Shown here one piece after another: positions 52,638 through 64,000 of a stretch of 64,000 bases of DNA; positions within the stretch are counted from its first letter, which is position 1, and every line of letters starts with the position of its first letter. The notes beneath the pieces were generated by a model. That model did no database searches. It saw only the letters and a program-made list of their open reading frames with translations, and was not told the DNA's origin. This stretch comes from Rosa chinensis. Its lineage: Eukaryota; Streptophyta; Magnoliopsida; Rosales; Rosaceae. The DNA is taken from the NCBI RefSeq assembly GCF_002994745.2, contig NC_037089.1:3512001-3576000 (forward strand), written 5' to 3'. Position numbers and translations under genes: made by a program.

Positions 52638-53770
52638 TGGAAGATATATCGTACATACGAAGTAGTTAGCAGTGACTTTAACAATAATTTAAAGTTGATG
52701 AATATATATAACTGCTGATAAGGAAACACAGACAAATATCTATGACAATTGGTAAAACAAGTAGTATTAATTGGAGCTAGGAATCGATTAGGGTAGATCA
52801 ATTATGAATCATTGGACCTTGATAAAATAAGGATGCATCTAAGTTTAATCGAAAAGCTTAAATAGAAGAGTAAGTGTGTGTCAGTCTCTGTGAGAGAGAA
52901 GGCAAGAGCATCCAATTGAAGATTTCAAGAAAGATCTGAATTCGTCCCTGAAGGCATGTTCACTGTCTAACTTTAGTTAGATATGCAGGGAGGTGATACA
53001 ATCATACAAATCAAACTTTAAAAAGTAGGGCAAATACAGAATCGATCAGAAGCTAGGTTTACTTGCAATCTTAATTTTCACTCTGCAAAATCAAAATGCC
53101 AAAAGGACAAAGCAGAATAAGCAATCACTTAAACGAGGCCTGGAGTTTTCGAAAATGACCAAAGTAATCCAACCAACAAAGGCTGCAGCTAACTGGTGAG
53201 GTACCTTTGCTTGCATACTTGTATATTATAATGCATTTTCTTTTCTTATTTTCCGACCTTTATGAGGATCTGAATGGTACCCAGCAGATCAACCAGAAGA
53301 AACTGCAGAGATCAATCAATGTTTGTGTCCCATTATGTTATATCTTTGTGCTGTCACTTCATGAAAAATGGATGTATGCATATTTCACAATGTTTGAACA
53401 AATTTTATCTACCATCTAGTTCGTGGTTGGTTACTGCAAATTACCAGCGTTGGTTCCCATTTACTCCACGTATTCCTGAAAAGAAGACTTAGGAATATGC
53501 AATTATGCGTGTTTTAATTAAGGACGAAAAATAATTTCGTCTGCCTCTTTCTTTTCAATTACTGTAGACTTAATTTCTAAGTTAGAATCGTTCAATCTTT
53601 ATGTTTTTTTTTTTTTGGTAAAAATGATTACACAAATAAGAATACAAAAAGTAATATAATCTAAAATACTTAAAATAAAAGAAAATATTAAGCATATCAT
53701 GAAACAATCAGAACTCAGAAAAGATAAAACCGCTTAAGTAACCATCTAGCCCATATCACACCTTCTCTAT

Positions 53771-55277
53771 AGCAACTTCAACAGCTTCCCTATAATTTCT
53801 GTATTATATGGAAGCAAAAGTCAAAACTTTAACTTTTTTTTCTTCTCCAACTCCAACACAGGATTTTACAGCAATCTCTAAAATCTCCATAATTCTTCCT
53901 TAAATTTTAGAGATTGTTGTAAATTTAGGGAATTTGGTTTTCTCATTCCTCTTTATCTCTAAAATATGGATAGTTTTAGAGAATCTGTTTGAGCAAAAGA
54001 GGCTCATTTTTCCCTAAAATAAGGAAAAATCAAAATATGGGGAAGTTGTTGGAGTTGCTCTAATTTATGTATTATAGGGAAGTAAAAGTCAAAATTTTAG
54101 CCTCTTTTTTTTTCTCAAACTCCAACAGATTCCATATTTTACAACAATTTCTAAAATCTCTATAATTCTTCTTTAAAATTTTAGAGATTACTGTAAATTT
54201 AGAGCAACTCCGACAACTTCCGTATAATTTTTATATTATAGGGAATCAAAAGTCAAAATTTTAGCCTATTTTTCTTCTCCAACTCTAAGGCCCCATTTGG
54301 TTGACCGGAATGTTACAGTGGGAAAATGAATTGTACTAATTTTCCTTTCAAGGATGGAGTGTAATTAATTTAGCATTTCCATTTGTAGTGTTTGGAAGGA
54401 TTCAAGACTTGAGATTAGAAAATGGTTTGAGAGAATTGATTTGTTAATAATTTTCTAATAATGTCCAATCGAATTAAATATGGAAGATTGAAAATGAATG
54501 AGTGGAGATAAGAATTATTAATTGACCAGATTTTATGAAACGTTAAACAAATAAATTTTTTATTCCATTGAGTGAAGGAATTGAACTCCGGCCAACTCAT
54601 GTCGAATTAAATATGGAATATTGAAAGTGAATGAGTGGAGATAAGAATTATTAATTGACCAGATTTTATGAAATGTTAAACAAATAAATTTTCAATTCCA
54701 TTGAGTGAAGGAATTGAAATACCACATCTTAGATGGTATTTCTATTCCGCCTCTTGAAATACCACATCTTAGATGGTATTTCTATTCCGCCTCTTTTATG
54801 GAATTGAACTCCGGCTAACTCATTTATTTTACTTTCATTTCCAGGCTTATGACTTAATCAAACACGACAATTTAATGGAATGGGAAACTATTTCACATTC
54901 CAGATTTGATTTCCTGGCTAACAAACGAGACCTAACAGATTCTCTATTTTATAACAATATCTAAAATCTCCATACTTCTTCCTTAAATTTTAGAGATTGC
55001 TGTAAATTTAGGAAATTTGATTTTCTCTTTCCTTACTATCCTTAAAAATCTCCATACAGAGAATCTGTTGGAGAAAAATAGGCTAATTTTTTCCTAAAAT
55101 AGAAAAAAAAATTAAAATATGGAGAAGCTGTTGGAGTTGTTAGAGAATTTGGTTTTCTCTTTCCTCACTTTCCCTAAAATGGTGATAGTTTTAGGGAATC
55201 TGTTGGGGTAAAAGAGACTTATTTTTTTTTTCTAAAATAGAGAAAAATAAAAATATATGGAAGTTGTTAGAGTTGCT
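53771..55277. mobile_element. Cluster of related MITEs with AGCAACTCCAACA ends
   Basis: One near-complete copy (53771-54060) has AGCAACTTCAACAGCTTCC at the left and its inverse GGAAGTTGTTGGAGTTGCT at the right. It is followed by a truncated copy (about 54061-54200) and a third copy (about 54198-55277), partly rearranged and split by the nested element at 54289-54932. Shared inner motifs include AAATTTTAGAGATT and GTCAAAATTTTAGCC. Confidence 0.75.
54289..54932. mobile_element. Tourist-like element nested in a MITE, TSD TAA
   Basis: The ends are GGCCCCATTTGGTTGACCGG and inverted GGTCTCGTTTGTTAGCCAGG, flanked by TAA (54286-54288 and 54933-54935), the classic TWA target of PIF/Harbinger. Inside are two tandem duplications: about 130 bp (GAATTAAATATGGAA..., from 54472 and from 54604) and 40 bp (GAAATACCACATCTTAGATG, twice from about 54715). 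No coding capacity. Confidence 0.8.
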
Positions 55278-55969
55278 TTTAGAACTATTGGAGATTCCAT
55301 TATCTCATTTTATCCCTGCATATAAATGATTGTACTAGATTAATTGATAAACTTTGGGGCAAGTGCAATCACAATAATTGACAATAATTGGAGTTAGGAA
55401 TTCACTATTTGTTTCTTTCTTTTCTTTCTCCGATAGAGAAGAAGAGCCTTTAGAAGAAGGTGATAAAAAAGAATTAGTTGGTAAAGACAAGCTACAAAGA
55501 GTAAAAGATGGGATCTTGCACATATGATTAGATAAGAAATCCCTCCCCCACCATATCTCATAATCTTTTTCTTATAATCACAAGTCACCGCTCCCTATAT
55601 TCATCCTACAAAGAAGGATAATGATACGCTGCTAATAATACACACGTCATTCCATATATGGGCATTACCTCACCAAGTTGAAGTTGATTAATATTCTAAA
55701 ACAATTTGACATTTTGATCTCCATTATGAGAAGCTTAATTGGAGTATCCATAGGTACTCATGCCAAATCCAAATCCGATTTTTGAATAAGAGAGTTGGTG
55801 ATTCTTAAGTTTTTCATCTAAGTAATTATGCCGAAGGGTAATCACAATATTTGATTCGATAACGCGCACTTAGGCTTAGTTAGATGTGAAAGATGGTCAA
55901 TCAATCAAAGTGGACTAGTTTTCGATCACTATCAAAATAAAGAGGCATGCGTATGCGCATGCTTTTTGC

Positions 55970-56240
55970 AAAAGATCGAGCACAATTTATGCTGAGTTTA
56001 TATCACTTTGAATGAGTTTGTTACTTTGTTAGAGAATTCTTTTCTCCTCAAATTGACTTGTTGGGAAAATGATGTAATTCAATCCTTTTCTCACTTTCCG
56101 TCGTTTTAGTTTTTGAAAAAGATCACAATTTATGTTGAGTTCATATCACTTTGAATGAGTTGGTTAGAGAAATTTCTTCTCCTCAAATTGACTTGTTGGG
56201 AAAATAATGCAGTGCCATCCTTTTCTTACTTTCTGTTGTT
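55970..56240. repeat. Tandem duplication, about 145-bp period
   Basis: CACAATTTATGCTGAGTTTA...GACTTGTTGGGAAAATGATG (about 55980-56072) recurs at about 56125-56208. No gene. Confidence 0.7.
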
Positions 56241-59200
56241 ATAATAATTAATGAGGTTATGAAAAACCAAAAGGAAAAAAGAGTATGTGTACAAATCAAA
56301 ATTCATAAAATTATATTTCGTACGGTACACTTCCAATATTAGAATTTGAATGCAGTTTTGCTCATTTTCCATTGTCAAAGACTTAAATGTGATGCCGACG
56401 ACCTTTATTCTAAGTTTGTCATCTATTAAAGCAACTAATTAATGAGTCAAGTTTCTATTGTCAGCTCATTATTCATCAGCTGAATTAATTAAAGGTCTTT
56501 CTGTGCTGCCGACTTTTTTTTTTTTTTAATTTTTTTGTTCTCCTATACAAAATTTGAGAACAGCGAATTTCTCATAAAAAGTCAGAGAGATTTTTATGCT
56601 CCTCACAACCTTTATGGAGAACAGGGAGCAAAAACGAACTATAGTAATACACACCAGCAATCCTTCCTTCCACATAGTTTTGTTGATTAGAATAAGATTG
56701 GATTCAAACTAAGACGAGGAAAATATTTAGATAAAACGTAATTTGCCATGATTAATAGTTGAAATGGGAGCTTCTATTTTGACATTTTAATTTCAAAAGA
56801 TGCAATATATATTGCATCACATGATCTATGAATAACGTGCTTTCGTCCACGCAATCAACGGTGTGACTACGGGTCCGGACTGAGAGCCTCCAGGGCGCCA
56901 GCTGCGGTACCATCTATTTCCGCCAAGTGTCGCCCAATCATTGACTTCTCTCTAAACTTTGTCCGCATACGAAACCCATTTCGTTACATCAACTCAAGCT
57001 TTTGGCAGATTCAGCATCGCTTGACTTACCTAATCACCCTTCATGCCACCTTCTATTTACTAATTAGGTCCCAAAATTCAGGAATTATGTCACCCAAAAA
57101 AATGGATGCTAGGAGATCGAGGTGAGATTAACCATAGATAGAAATTAGCATGGCGATGGAGGATAAAAAAAACCCAAGTAATTGTTTATTTCTCTATCAG
57201 TTTTCACTAATTCTGAATTCTGAATTGTATAATCATAAATTGTACACGTATACTAATTTAGTAGACTACTGCTGCTGAGATCTTAACTGTGTTCGTTCTC
57301 TACTAGTCTAGTGATCAATATTTGTGAAAAAATTACACAGAGCTGCATGCAACATCCTAGAAATTAAACAAAGAGCACTATTCATTAATTAATCTTGATG
57401 CGATCAATTTTAGGGTCAGCGTTGATGAATTATTCGAAAAGGATGGACAAAGACACATCGATCTACCACTCTACTCTACCCAAACAACAACATGCAATGT
57501 TTGGATTTTGTTTGTCTTGGTTCAAATCGGATAGTCATTGATTTGAAGTTTGTCTGATGAGAGTATGAAATGAGAATGTCACGCCTAGATATCTATAGCT
57601 TAATACAGATAATGAAGAGCAAGGACATGGTTTTCACCAGGAAAAGAACGTGGTAATGGAAACCCTAGAGAAGCCGACAAGGGCAGTTGTGGAAAACCAC
57701 ATCGATCTCATTCACTACATATAACAAAGCAAACTGGGCATTGGCAGGTGAGGTTTGTCTTCGACTTCGAGTATGATCGATCGAAGATAACAACCTCTGG
57801 CAGTAAAGAATCACAGAATCACAGAACCACAGGCAAGTAGAGGTCCGTACTTCTCTTTCTTATCGAACCCTCGTGATTCAAGGGTCAGTTTTTTTTCCAC
57901 TTTATCGATCACTTACAAATCCTAGAGTCCTGTTCTTCTGCTATCTGTGATGTCCATTTCACTACCTTTTAATTTCTTTCTACCTTCCCAAGATTTTTCT
58001 TCTCCTTCTCATCGCCAATGAGATAAACTAGCGTATATGTTCATTGATCTCCATGCATAACAACAAGAAAAAACTATTGGAAGCACAAAGTGCCACATTT
58101 CCATCAAGAAAAATGTCATATATATGTTTTGTCTCTATGAAACCATCTTTGTCCATGCATGTCTCTTCCCAACAACCATGTCTTCTAAGTTCTAAGTTGT
58201 AAGCTTCACAAACCCTTAATTGCCACCCCTGATTAGTTTACTGCTTAGTTAATCTCCTTTTTAGACAAGATAAATTCTACTTTTCTTGGTTTGGATCGAG
58301 GCACGTGGTTTTGCATGGCACAATGAAAATTTTATTTTCACCAAGTACAGATTAGGAATATGTTGGAGGAATGTTTACTGTCAATCATGTGACACCTCAA
58401 GTAAAAAACTCTAGTATATTAGCTTGGACTATTCCTTTCATTTCATATAATTGTATCACTTTACTAGTTAATCCTTCTTGGCCATAATTTGGTATAATAC
58501 TATCTAAAATATGTTACATTGATTATAGTTTCTTTGTTTCAATGATCAAGTGAAAAAAAAAAAAAAAACATCCGTTGAATTTGTTGAGAAGAACCCCAAA
58601 CAGTAATAAAAGGGGAATCACAATGGTTATAAATATTTCCATTACCAGCTTTTGCAGGATTCTCACAAGAATAGAGAACATTGCTACTCATTACAACTGC
58701 AAGGGCAAGTCATTCCAGAGATATGAAACTATCATCACAATGCTTTTGAAATTCTTAAAAGTAAATACCCATGAACACATCTAAGATATTATAGTTAAAT
58801 TAGCTTTAAGGTCCTTCACATATATCTGTATTAATATATTAAGAAATTAACGTTACATTCGCCCAATTACACACTTAAACTAAATTGTTCAACTTACAAT
58901 TCAAATTAGAGTTTGATAAATGATAACGGAAATAATGCAATCCCAAATTGCATAATCAGTTGGGATTGCACTGTAGAACAATTAGTTGTGAAGTAAACAC
59001 AAGTTAGAGTCCACAGTTTATTCAATCCCAAATTGGCCTTTCGGCAAATGGCCCCCTCATCTTAGAAAAGGGTAACTTAATCTCATTAGCTATCTAAGCA
59101 AACAATATTTAATGAGGACTAAAGTCATTGCCCTTTCTAAGTGTCTAAGTGACTTGAAATTGAAAGGAATGTTAAAGCATATGTGGAAATCCAGACAGAC

Positions 59201-61930
59201 CATCGTATCAGACCCAATTAATTAAGCAAAGACAGAGGGGTAGGGGAGGTGAAATAAGCCACTGTGATTATCAATGGTGGCATTAAATTCAGGTTTGGCT
59301 ATATTATAGCAGAACAGTAGGAGGAGGAGCTGGAGGAAGAGGGAGGAGCTACAAACAGATGCATATACATATAGCCATAGACAGTGACAGTTGCTTGGTA
59401 CCCTCCCCTATTCATGCCAGTCCCGTTACGCGTAAGCACATGCTGGCATTGCAGTACATGTCCTGCTCTGTTCCAAGTTTACATGAAAATGAGGTACTGT
59501 ATATACTGTATAGTTACTTCTGGTGCAGGCACCTTAGCCTGACCTAATGCTACAATGAATGACATGAATTCCTTCCTCCCTCCAAGTCTGATCATCATCA
59601 TCATCATTCATGCCCCTCGCCCCACCATGGAAATATACTTATGAGTATGAAGCAGATGAGGCCTAGCTAGCTAGCTAGCTAGCTTTGGCAGTTTAGCTTC
59701 TCTCTACTTAAATACTTATGCTCCCCTCCCTCCCTTCATCTATTTGAATTTCGTATCTACTCATATGATGGGCCAGGTGACGATGAGTCGCAATCCTCAT
59801 TCACTGTTGCACTCAAATATATTAGCTAGCCAAGGCTAACATAGACATACAGGTAGGTAAATGCATCTACACAGTACTCAAATACAGGCACAACAGAAGA
59901 GTGATGAAGAGGATTCTTTTTGACACATCTCATCAAACACTTGTTATCCTACCCTTTAAAGATCATTAGGGTTATGATGGGGTTTCATTTATTATGCACA
60001 TAAATTAATGTATTAATAGAGTATATATACGTATGTATCGAACATGCTGATATGATGGGTTTCAATTATTATGCACACAAATTAAATGTATTACATATGT
60101 ATCGAACATGCTGATATTTCTCGAGTGTAGCCATTTGAAATGTCTAGACCAATATAAAGTTTACCAAAGGCCTTGACAGTGTATAATATGATGGGATCCA
60201 TTTCTTTAGGAGCCAATACATGATTTTCACTTTTCCAATGTCGGATTATTAAAGTTTTAATCGAAGTCACTCTTTTATCAACTCTTGTAAAAAAAAATGT
60301 ACAAATGGGTTGAGTTTTTTGTACTAGACATAAATAAAAATTGCAGAGGGCAATGATAGAATATACCTAGCTAGCAATAAAACAGAAAAAGAAAGACAGG
60401 ACGGAGCCATTTCACCAAAAAAAGCAAGACAGAGAAGTCATTGCTAGGAGAGCCCATTCATGGATAATAGCAATGGAAACAAACTTTTCGAAAAGATATG
60501 ACTCATGTGAGAAAGAGGGCTTTATGCAGTTTGCAGCAGCAGCAGCTTCTTAGCTTTGGAATCGATATCACATTCGTTGTGGCCCTGCTAGTGCTACTAG
60601 TGCTGCTTCTGATAGCCCACATTGCCCAAAGCCAGACACATTGATATCACATATTATATGAAGCCAATCTACCCGACCACCTACCGACACCGAAAGCCAC
60701 CCTCATTTCAAAATCGACGATTTACCAGCTCCAAAGGGCCACCCCTTCTTTACTTAGTCGTCAGGAATATATGTTATCTAGTGAGCTTCAATGACGTGAG
60801 GTTCTTGTGGAACTTGATCATAGATAGGGAGATAGAGCCCCCTGAAGTTTTGGACAGTGTCGAGGTCATGATAGACAAGAGAGACATGCTGGCAAAGTTA
60901 GGCCAAGACGAGCAGCTTTCACATGCATGCCCCTCTCCACTGTTATATAGGGAGTCCCGGTTGGAATGATGTGGATGTCCCAATAGTACCCACAGTGGAA
61001 ACCCATATAAGAGGGTCGGTTTTGTTTCGGTTTGCAATTTTGCATAGTGCCCAGTGTTGCTTGGAACAGACATGGATAAGGACAAGTCCTTCTGCAATTG
61101 GGAAATCACACACTAGGGTGAGACCGGGAAGCCACTGTTGTCGTTTCAATGAAGCACAAGCACGCGTACTATTCACTATGCTTGCTTGCGCCTTCAGCTT
61201 CTGAGACCCAGCAAGTGGCTTTTGCTTGGGTCCTTGTCTTTGTGCCTTTTGTGCCTTTGTGCTTGATGCTCCCAAAACCAACAGGATTCCAGAGGAAGAG
61301 TGCGTTTTCCTGGTTGGATTCATTAGGTTCGGTGATAAAGCAATTTACTAACAAGTATCGATAGAAGTCTCAAGTTTAATTTGAAAGAAAAAATGAAGTG
61401 AGTTCTCAATCATGCCATCGGACTATTAGGGTAATCCAATCAGTAAATTACGAACATCACAAGTACAACGTTCAATGCAACAAAAAGAGTTTTAATATAT
61501 GAGGTAATAATATTTTGAGGATTTTCAACGACACTTCTACGTTCTACCCTACCAAAAAAATTTTCCTTAAAAAAACCAAAGGACATCTATGCATCTCCTT
61601 GGCCATGTGGACTTCACATGTTATGGTTATAATGATTATAGTACTGACTAATACAGTTAACAGTACTGACTAATACAGTTCACTGTTGTTATCTTGTTCC
61701 TGGTTCACAAATAGTACATAACACAATAACAACATCACTGGAACACAAACCAAACACTAACACCTTCCGAGTCCTAACTAACTCGTGACACGACGACAGA
61801 CCTGAAAGTACTACCATACCAACTACGCTTGTTATTGCAACATTAAAACAGTACTAGAAAAATCAACCTCCATCATCACCTAAGCTCAGAAGATCCTGTT
61901 CCTGATCGGGGTCGGGTCATCAAGCATTCA
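56241..61930. other. Long intergenic stretch, no gene recognised
   Basis: No frame has family motifs. Noted: a CTAG repeat near 59666-59684; a short duplication around TATCGAACATGCTGATAT (about 60036-60053 and 60099-60116); poly-A at about 58553-58568. The GC-richer part 60600-61340 has open frames on both strands but no recognisable protein. Confidence 0.5.
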
Positions 61931-61934
61931 GCAA

Positions 61935-62390
61935 TTACAACCTTTGCAGATACGATCTTCCTCTTCTTATGCTCAGCTTCAGCATTCTAATCAGTTTTGA
62001 TGTTGCAGCGGGTTTCACCTCACCTCCAGCAACACTGTTGTATTTCTACAATGGAGCAGACACAATCTTCGTCTTATCATGCTCAATGTCAACATTCTAA
62101 TCAGTTGTGATGTCGCAGTGGGTTTCGCCTCACCTCCAGCAACACTGTTCTATTTCTAGTTTTCTACAATGGAGCATATTCAATCTTCATTTTATGATGC
62201 TCAGCGTCTACATTCTAATCAGTGGTGAAGTCGCAGCAAGTTCTGCCTCACCACCACCAACACTTCTATTTCTGCAATGGGGCAGATACAATCTTCGTCT
62301 TGATGCTCAGGTCAACATTCTAATCAGTTGTGATTCATTTGTGATGTCACAGCGGGTTTCGCCTCACTCCAGCAACACTACGATGGAGGT
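61935..62390. repeat. Four-unit tandem array, about 113-119 bp period
   Basis: Repeated landmarks are CATTCTAATCAG (four times), GGGTTTC(A/G)CCTCAC, CCAGCAACACT and ATACAATCTTCGTCTT-like strings. Units differ by small changes and indels. Just downstream of the Ran gene in its transcription direction. No known satellite family was recognised. Confidence 0.8.
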
Positions 62391-62473
62391 TATTTCTAGT
62401 ATTGGTAGAGAGACTCATCCTCTGCCAATACATTTTTTGTCCAGGGAATGAGATCCCATTCCCACAAGCCCAA

Positions 62474-62698
62474 TCAGCTACATTTAGCAAAAGGGTTCTG
62501 CAATACCACCCAAGTAATACGCAATTGTTCAAAAGCCATTAAAGCAAGGCCCAGTGACTCTTTAAGACCAATGGGTTCATTCTTGTACTCGAGACTCCAG
62601 TCCACGCAAACCCAAGTACCCAACCGCAGCCCCGACCCATTAGCGCCATTACAAAATGCTAAAAAGTTGAGCTTCCCAGCCAACTTGGAACTACTCAT
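62474..62698 (-). other. Short open frame of unknown status, 74 aa
   Basis: It begins ATG at 62696-62698 (MSSSKLAGKLNFLAFCNGAN) and stops at 62474. The frame reads smoothly, with a WVCVDWSLEY motif, but nothing recognisable. It lies between the tandem array and Ran, and may be a retroelement or gene shard. Confidence 0.2.
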
Positions 62699-62929
62699 CT
62701 AGGATGCAGCAAATTTTAACAGGCTTTATAAAACAAGTAAAAGGATTTCACATACGATAAATAACATTAGCCGAAGTAACATCTTAACTAAAACGATCCA
62801 CTGTATTCAATACATAAATATTACGCTCAAAACCAAATCCAAATTCTGCCTATATGGCTGAAATTTCCAAAAGGATCCCGAAAAGAAACAATGAGGATTG
62901 AATGAAGCAAAGCCTTTCTAACAAGGACC

Positions 62930-63672
62930 CTAGTCAAATGCATCATCATCGTCATCGGGAAGAGGTTGGGCAGCTGCAGCTACAAGCTCAGCCTCGTGCC
63001 TGAAAGAACATCAACAAACTCCAAGGTGAGATGATATACTTCTATACCAGATTTTCATTCTAATGTCATACGACTAATCTAGCTTCAAAATATCTTAATA
63101 TAAGAGAAACTTAAATAGCAAGTTCACGAATGAATTAAGTCTTACTGTTGTTGAGTAGCCATGTCAATCTGGACTTCCGGGGGAGCAAGAGCTGGAGACT
63201 CGACGAAATGAAGATTGGTGTCACTGAAATAAAGGCAATACTAATATTAAGTATGAATGTCAAAACTTGGATACTAATAAAACAAAATGAGAGTATACTT
63301 AATTACCCTGCCAGCTTCCTGGCCAGGTAGAGGAAAGGTTTCTCGAAATTGTAGTTGCTCTTTGCAGATATCTCATAGTACTGCAGGTTCTTCTTCCTAT
63401 GAAAGGTCACCTGCTTAGCTTTAACCTGCCTGTTCTTCACATCAACCTTGTTTCCACAGAGAACAATGGGTATGTTCTCACAAACCCTGATATTGTAAAA
63501 GACAAATGTAACAATTTGTCAAGAAGTGGTCAAAGAAAACAATAAAAACAAGAATTTCAATCCTTAGATTCAAGAAACTCACCTGCAAAGATCACGGTGC
63601 CATGTAGGAACATTCTTGTATGTCAATCTTGCAGTAACATCAAACATAATAATTGCACATTGCCCATGGATG
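62930..63672 (-). CDS. RAN: Ran small GTPase, 3' part (gene continues past right edge)
   Basis: Ran drives nuclear transport and spindle assembly by cycling between GTP and GDP forms. Four terminal exons are present: complement(62930..62999, 63146..63223, 63307..63486, 63583..63672), all in phase. Seen: [20 protein letters not shown], the guanine-specificity motif [23 protein letters not shown] (G5), and the Ran-specific acidic tail [11 protein letters not shown]. The N-terminal P-loop and switches would lie beyond 64000; 63673-64000 is intron. No lesions are seen in these exons. Plants usually have several nearly identical Ran genes, so the exact member cannot be named. Confidence 0.93.
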
Positions 63673-64000
63673 CTGCAAAATTATATAGAAAGGTTAGAGG
63701 AAAAAGTTTTAAACCACAAGAATTACAGCCCTTAGTACAAAATAACAATAAAACCAAATCATGACCGTTAAAAGAGACGGAGCAAGATACCATAGAGACA
63801 AAGAAATAGTAATGGCACCTAAGTTCTGTTCAAAGAAGATGAAAAAGCCATGTAATCACATCTTCCCTAATAGTTTACTTTTTTGTTTTTACATGTATTC
63901 ATTGCGCATTCTGTCACTCAAATCAGACACATATAGTCCCTCGATTGTTTTCAAATTGTCAATAATCAAAATAACAAGTAAAAAGCAAAAGGTTTTAAAA

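Noticed and set aside
59400..59460. MicroRNA precursor around ATGCCAG/CTGGCAT inverted repeat
   Set aside because: The stem is only about 7 bp and no known mature miRNA sequence was recognised.
60622..61364. Cluster of open frames on both strands as a gene
   Set aside because: No recognisable motifs, no splice-consistent model, and the frames overlap each other in sense and antisense.

Overview
This is plant nuclear DNA, AT-rich, with spliced genes that use GT-AG introns and with plant-only families (a cysteine-rich receptor-like kinase, an Agenet+ENT protein, CYP734A, an F-box protein, a DUF1218 protein). The gene set fits a eudicot. I lean to Rosaceae from general appearance only, which is inference and not proven here.

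Left third (1-25 kb). This stretch is a graveyard of gene copies around two apparently intact genes. It holds a TOP6A/SPO11-like ORF running off the left edge, a broken receptor kinase (CRK), a full-length but dead MER3/HFM1 (RCK) meiotic helicase on the minus strand, an intact F-box gene, decayed tails of a RING-CH gene and a PRMT6-like gene, a small unknown three-exon gene, a frameshifted DUF1218 gene, a coiled-coil remnant split by a solo LTR, and a second, dead TOP6A-like copy. Most pseudogenes keep their introns, so they look like decayed DNA duplicates and not retrocopies.

Middle (20.8-36.5 kb). Repeats dominate. Three solo LTRs each have a perfect 5-bp target duplication (18930-19185, 21923-22630, 29260-31592). 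There are also a MULE-like element, a 9-bp-TSD MITE, and a 398-bp foldback element set between TA tracts. The largest solo LTR carries eight copies of a constant loop sequence, seven of them flanked by stems of different sequence that still pair. I rate this array as the most unusual structure in the window.

Right half (36.5-64 kb). Three genes look intact: an Agenet/ENT chromatin-type gene (+), a five-exon CYP734A brassinosteroid-inactivating P450 (-), and the 3' part of a Ran GTPase gene (-) that continues past the right edge. The gaps between them are long, with no convincing genes. They hold tandem duplications, Tourist/Harbinger-like elements (one with a paralogous empty site, one nested in older MITEs) and a four-unit tandem array near Ran.

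No operon-like cooperation is expected. The only theme is that several dead copies (TOP6A/SPO11-like, MER3) derive from DNA-break and crossover genes. All family assignments come from reading conserved motifs; no database was searched.
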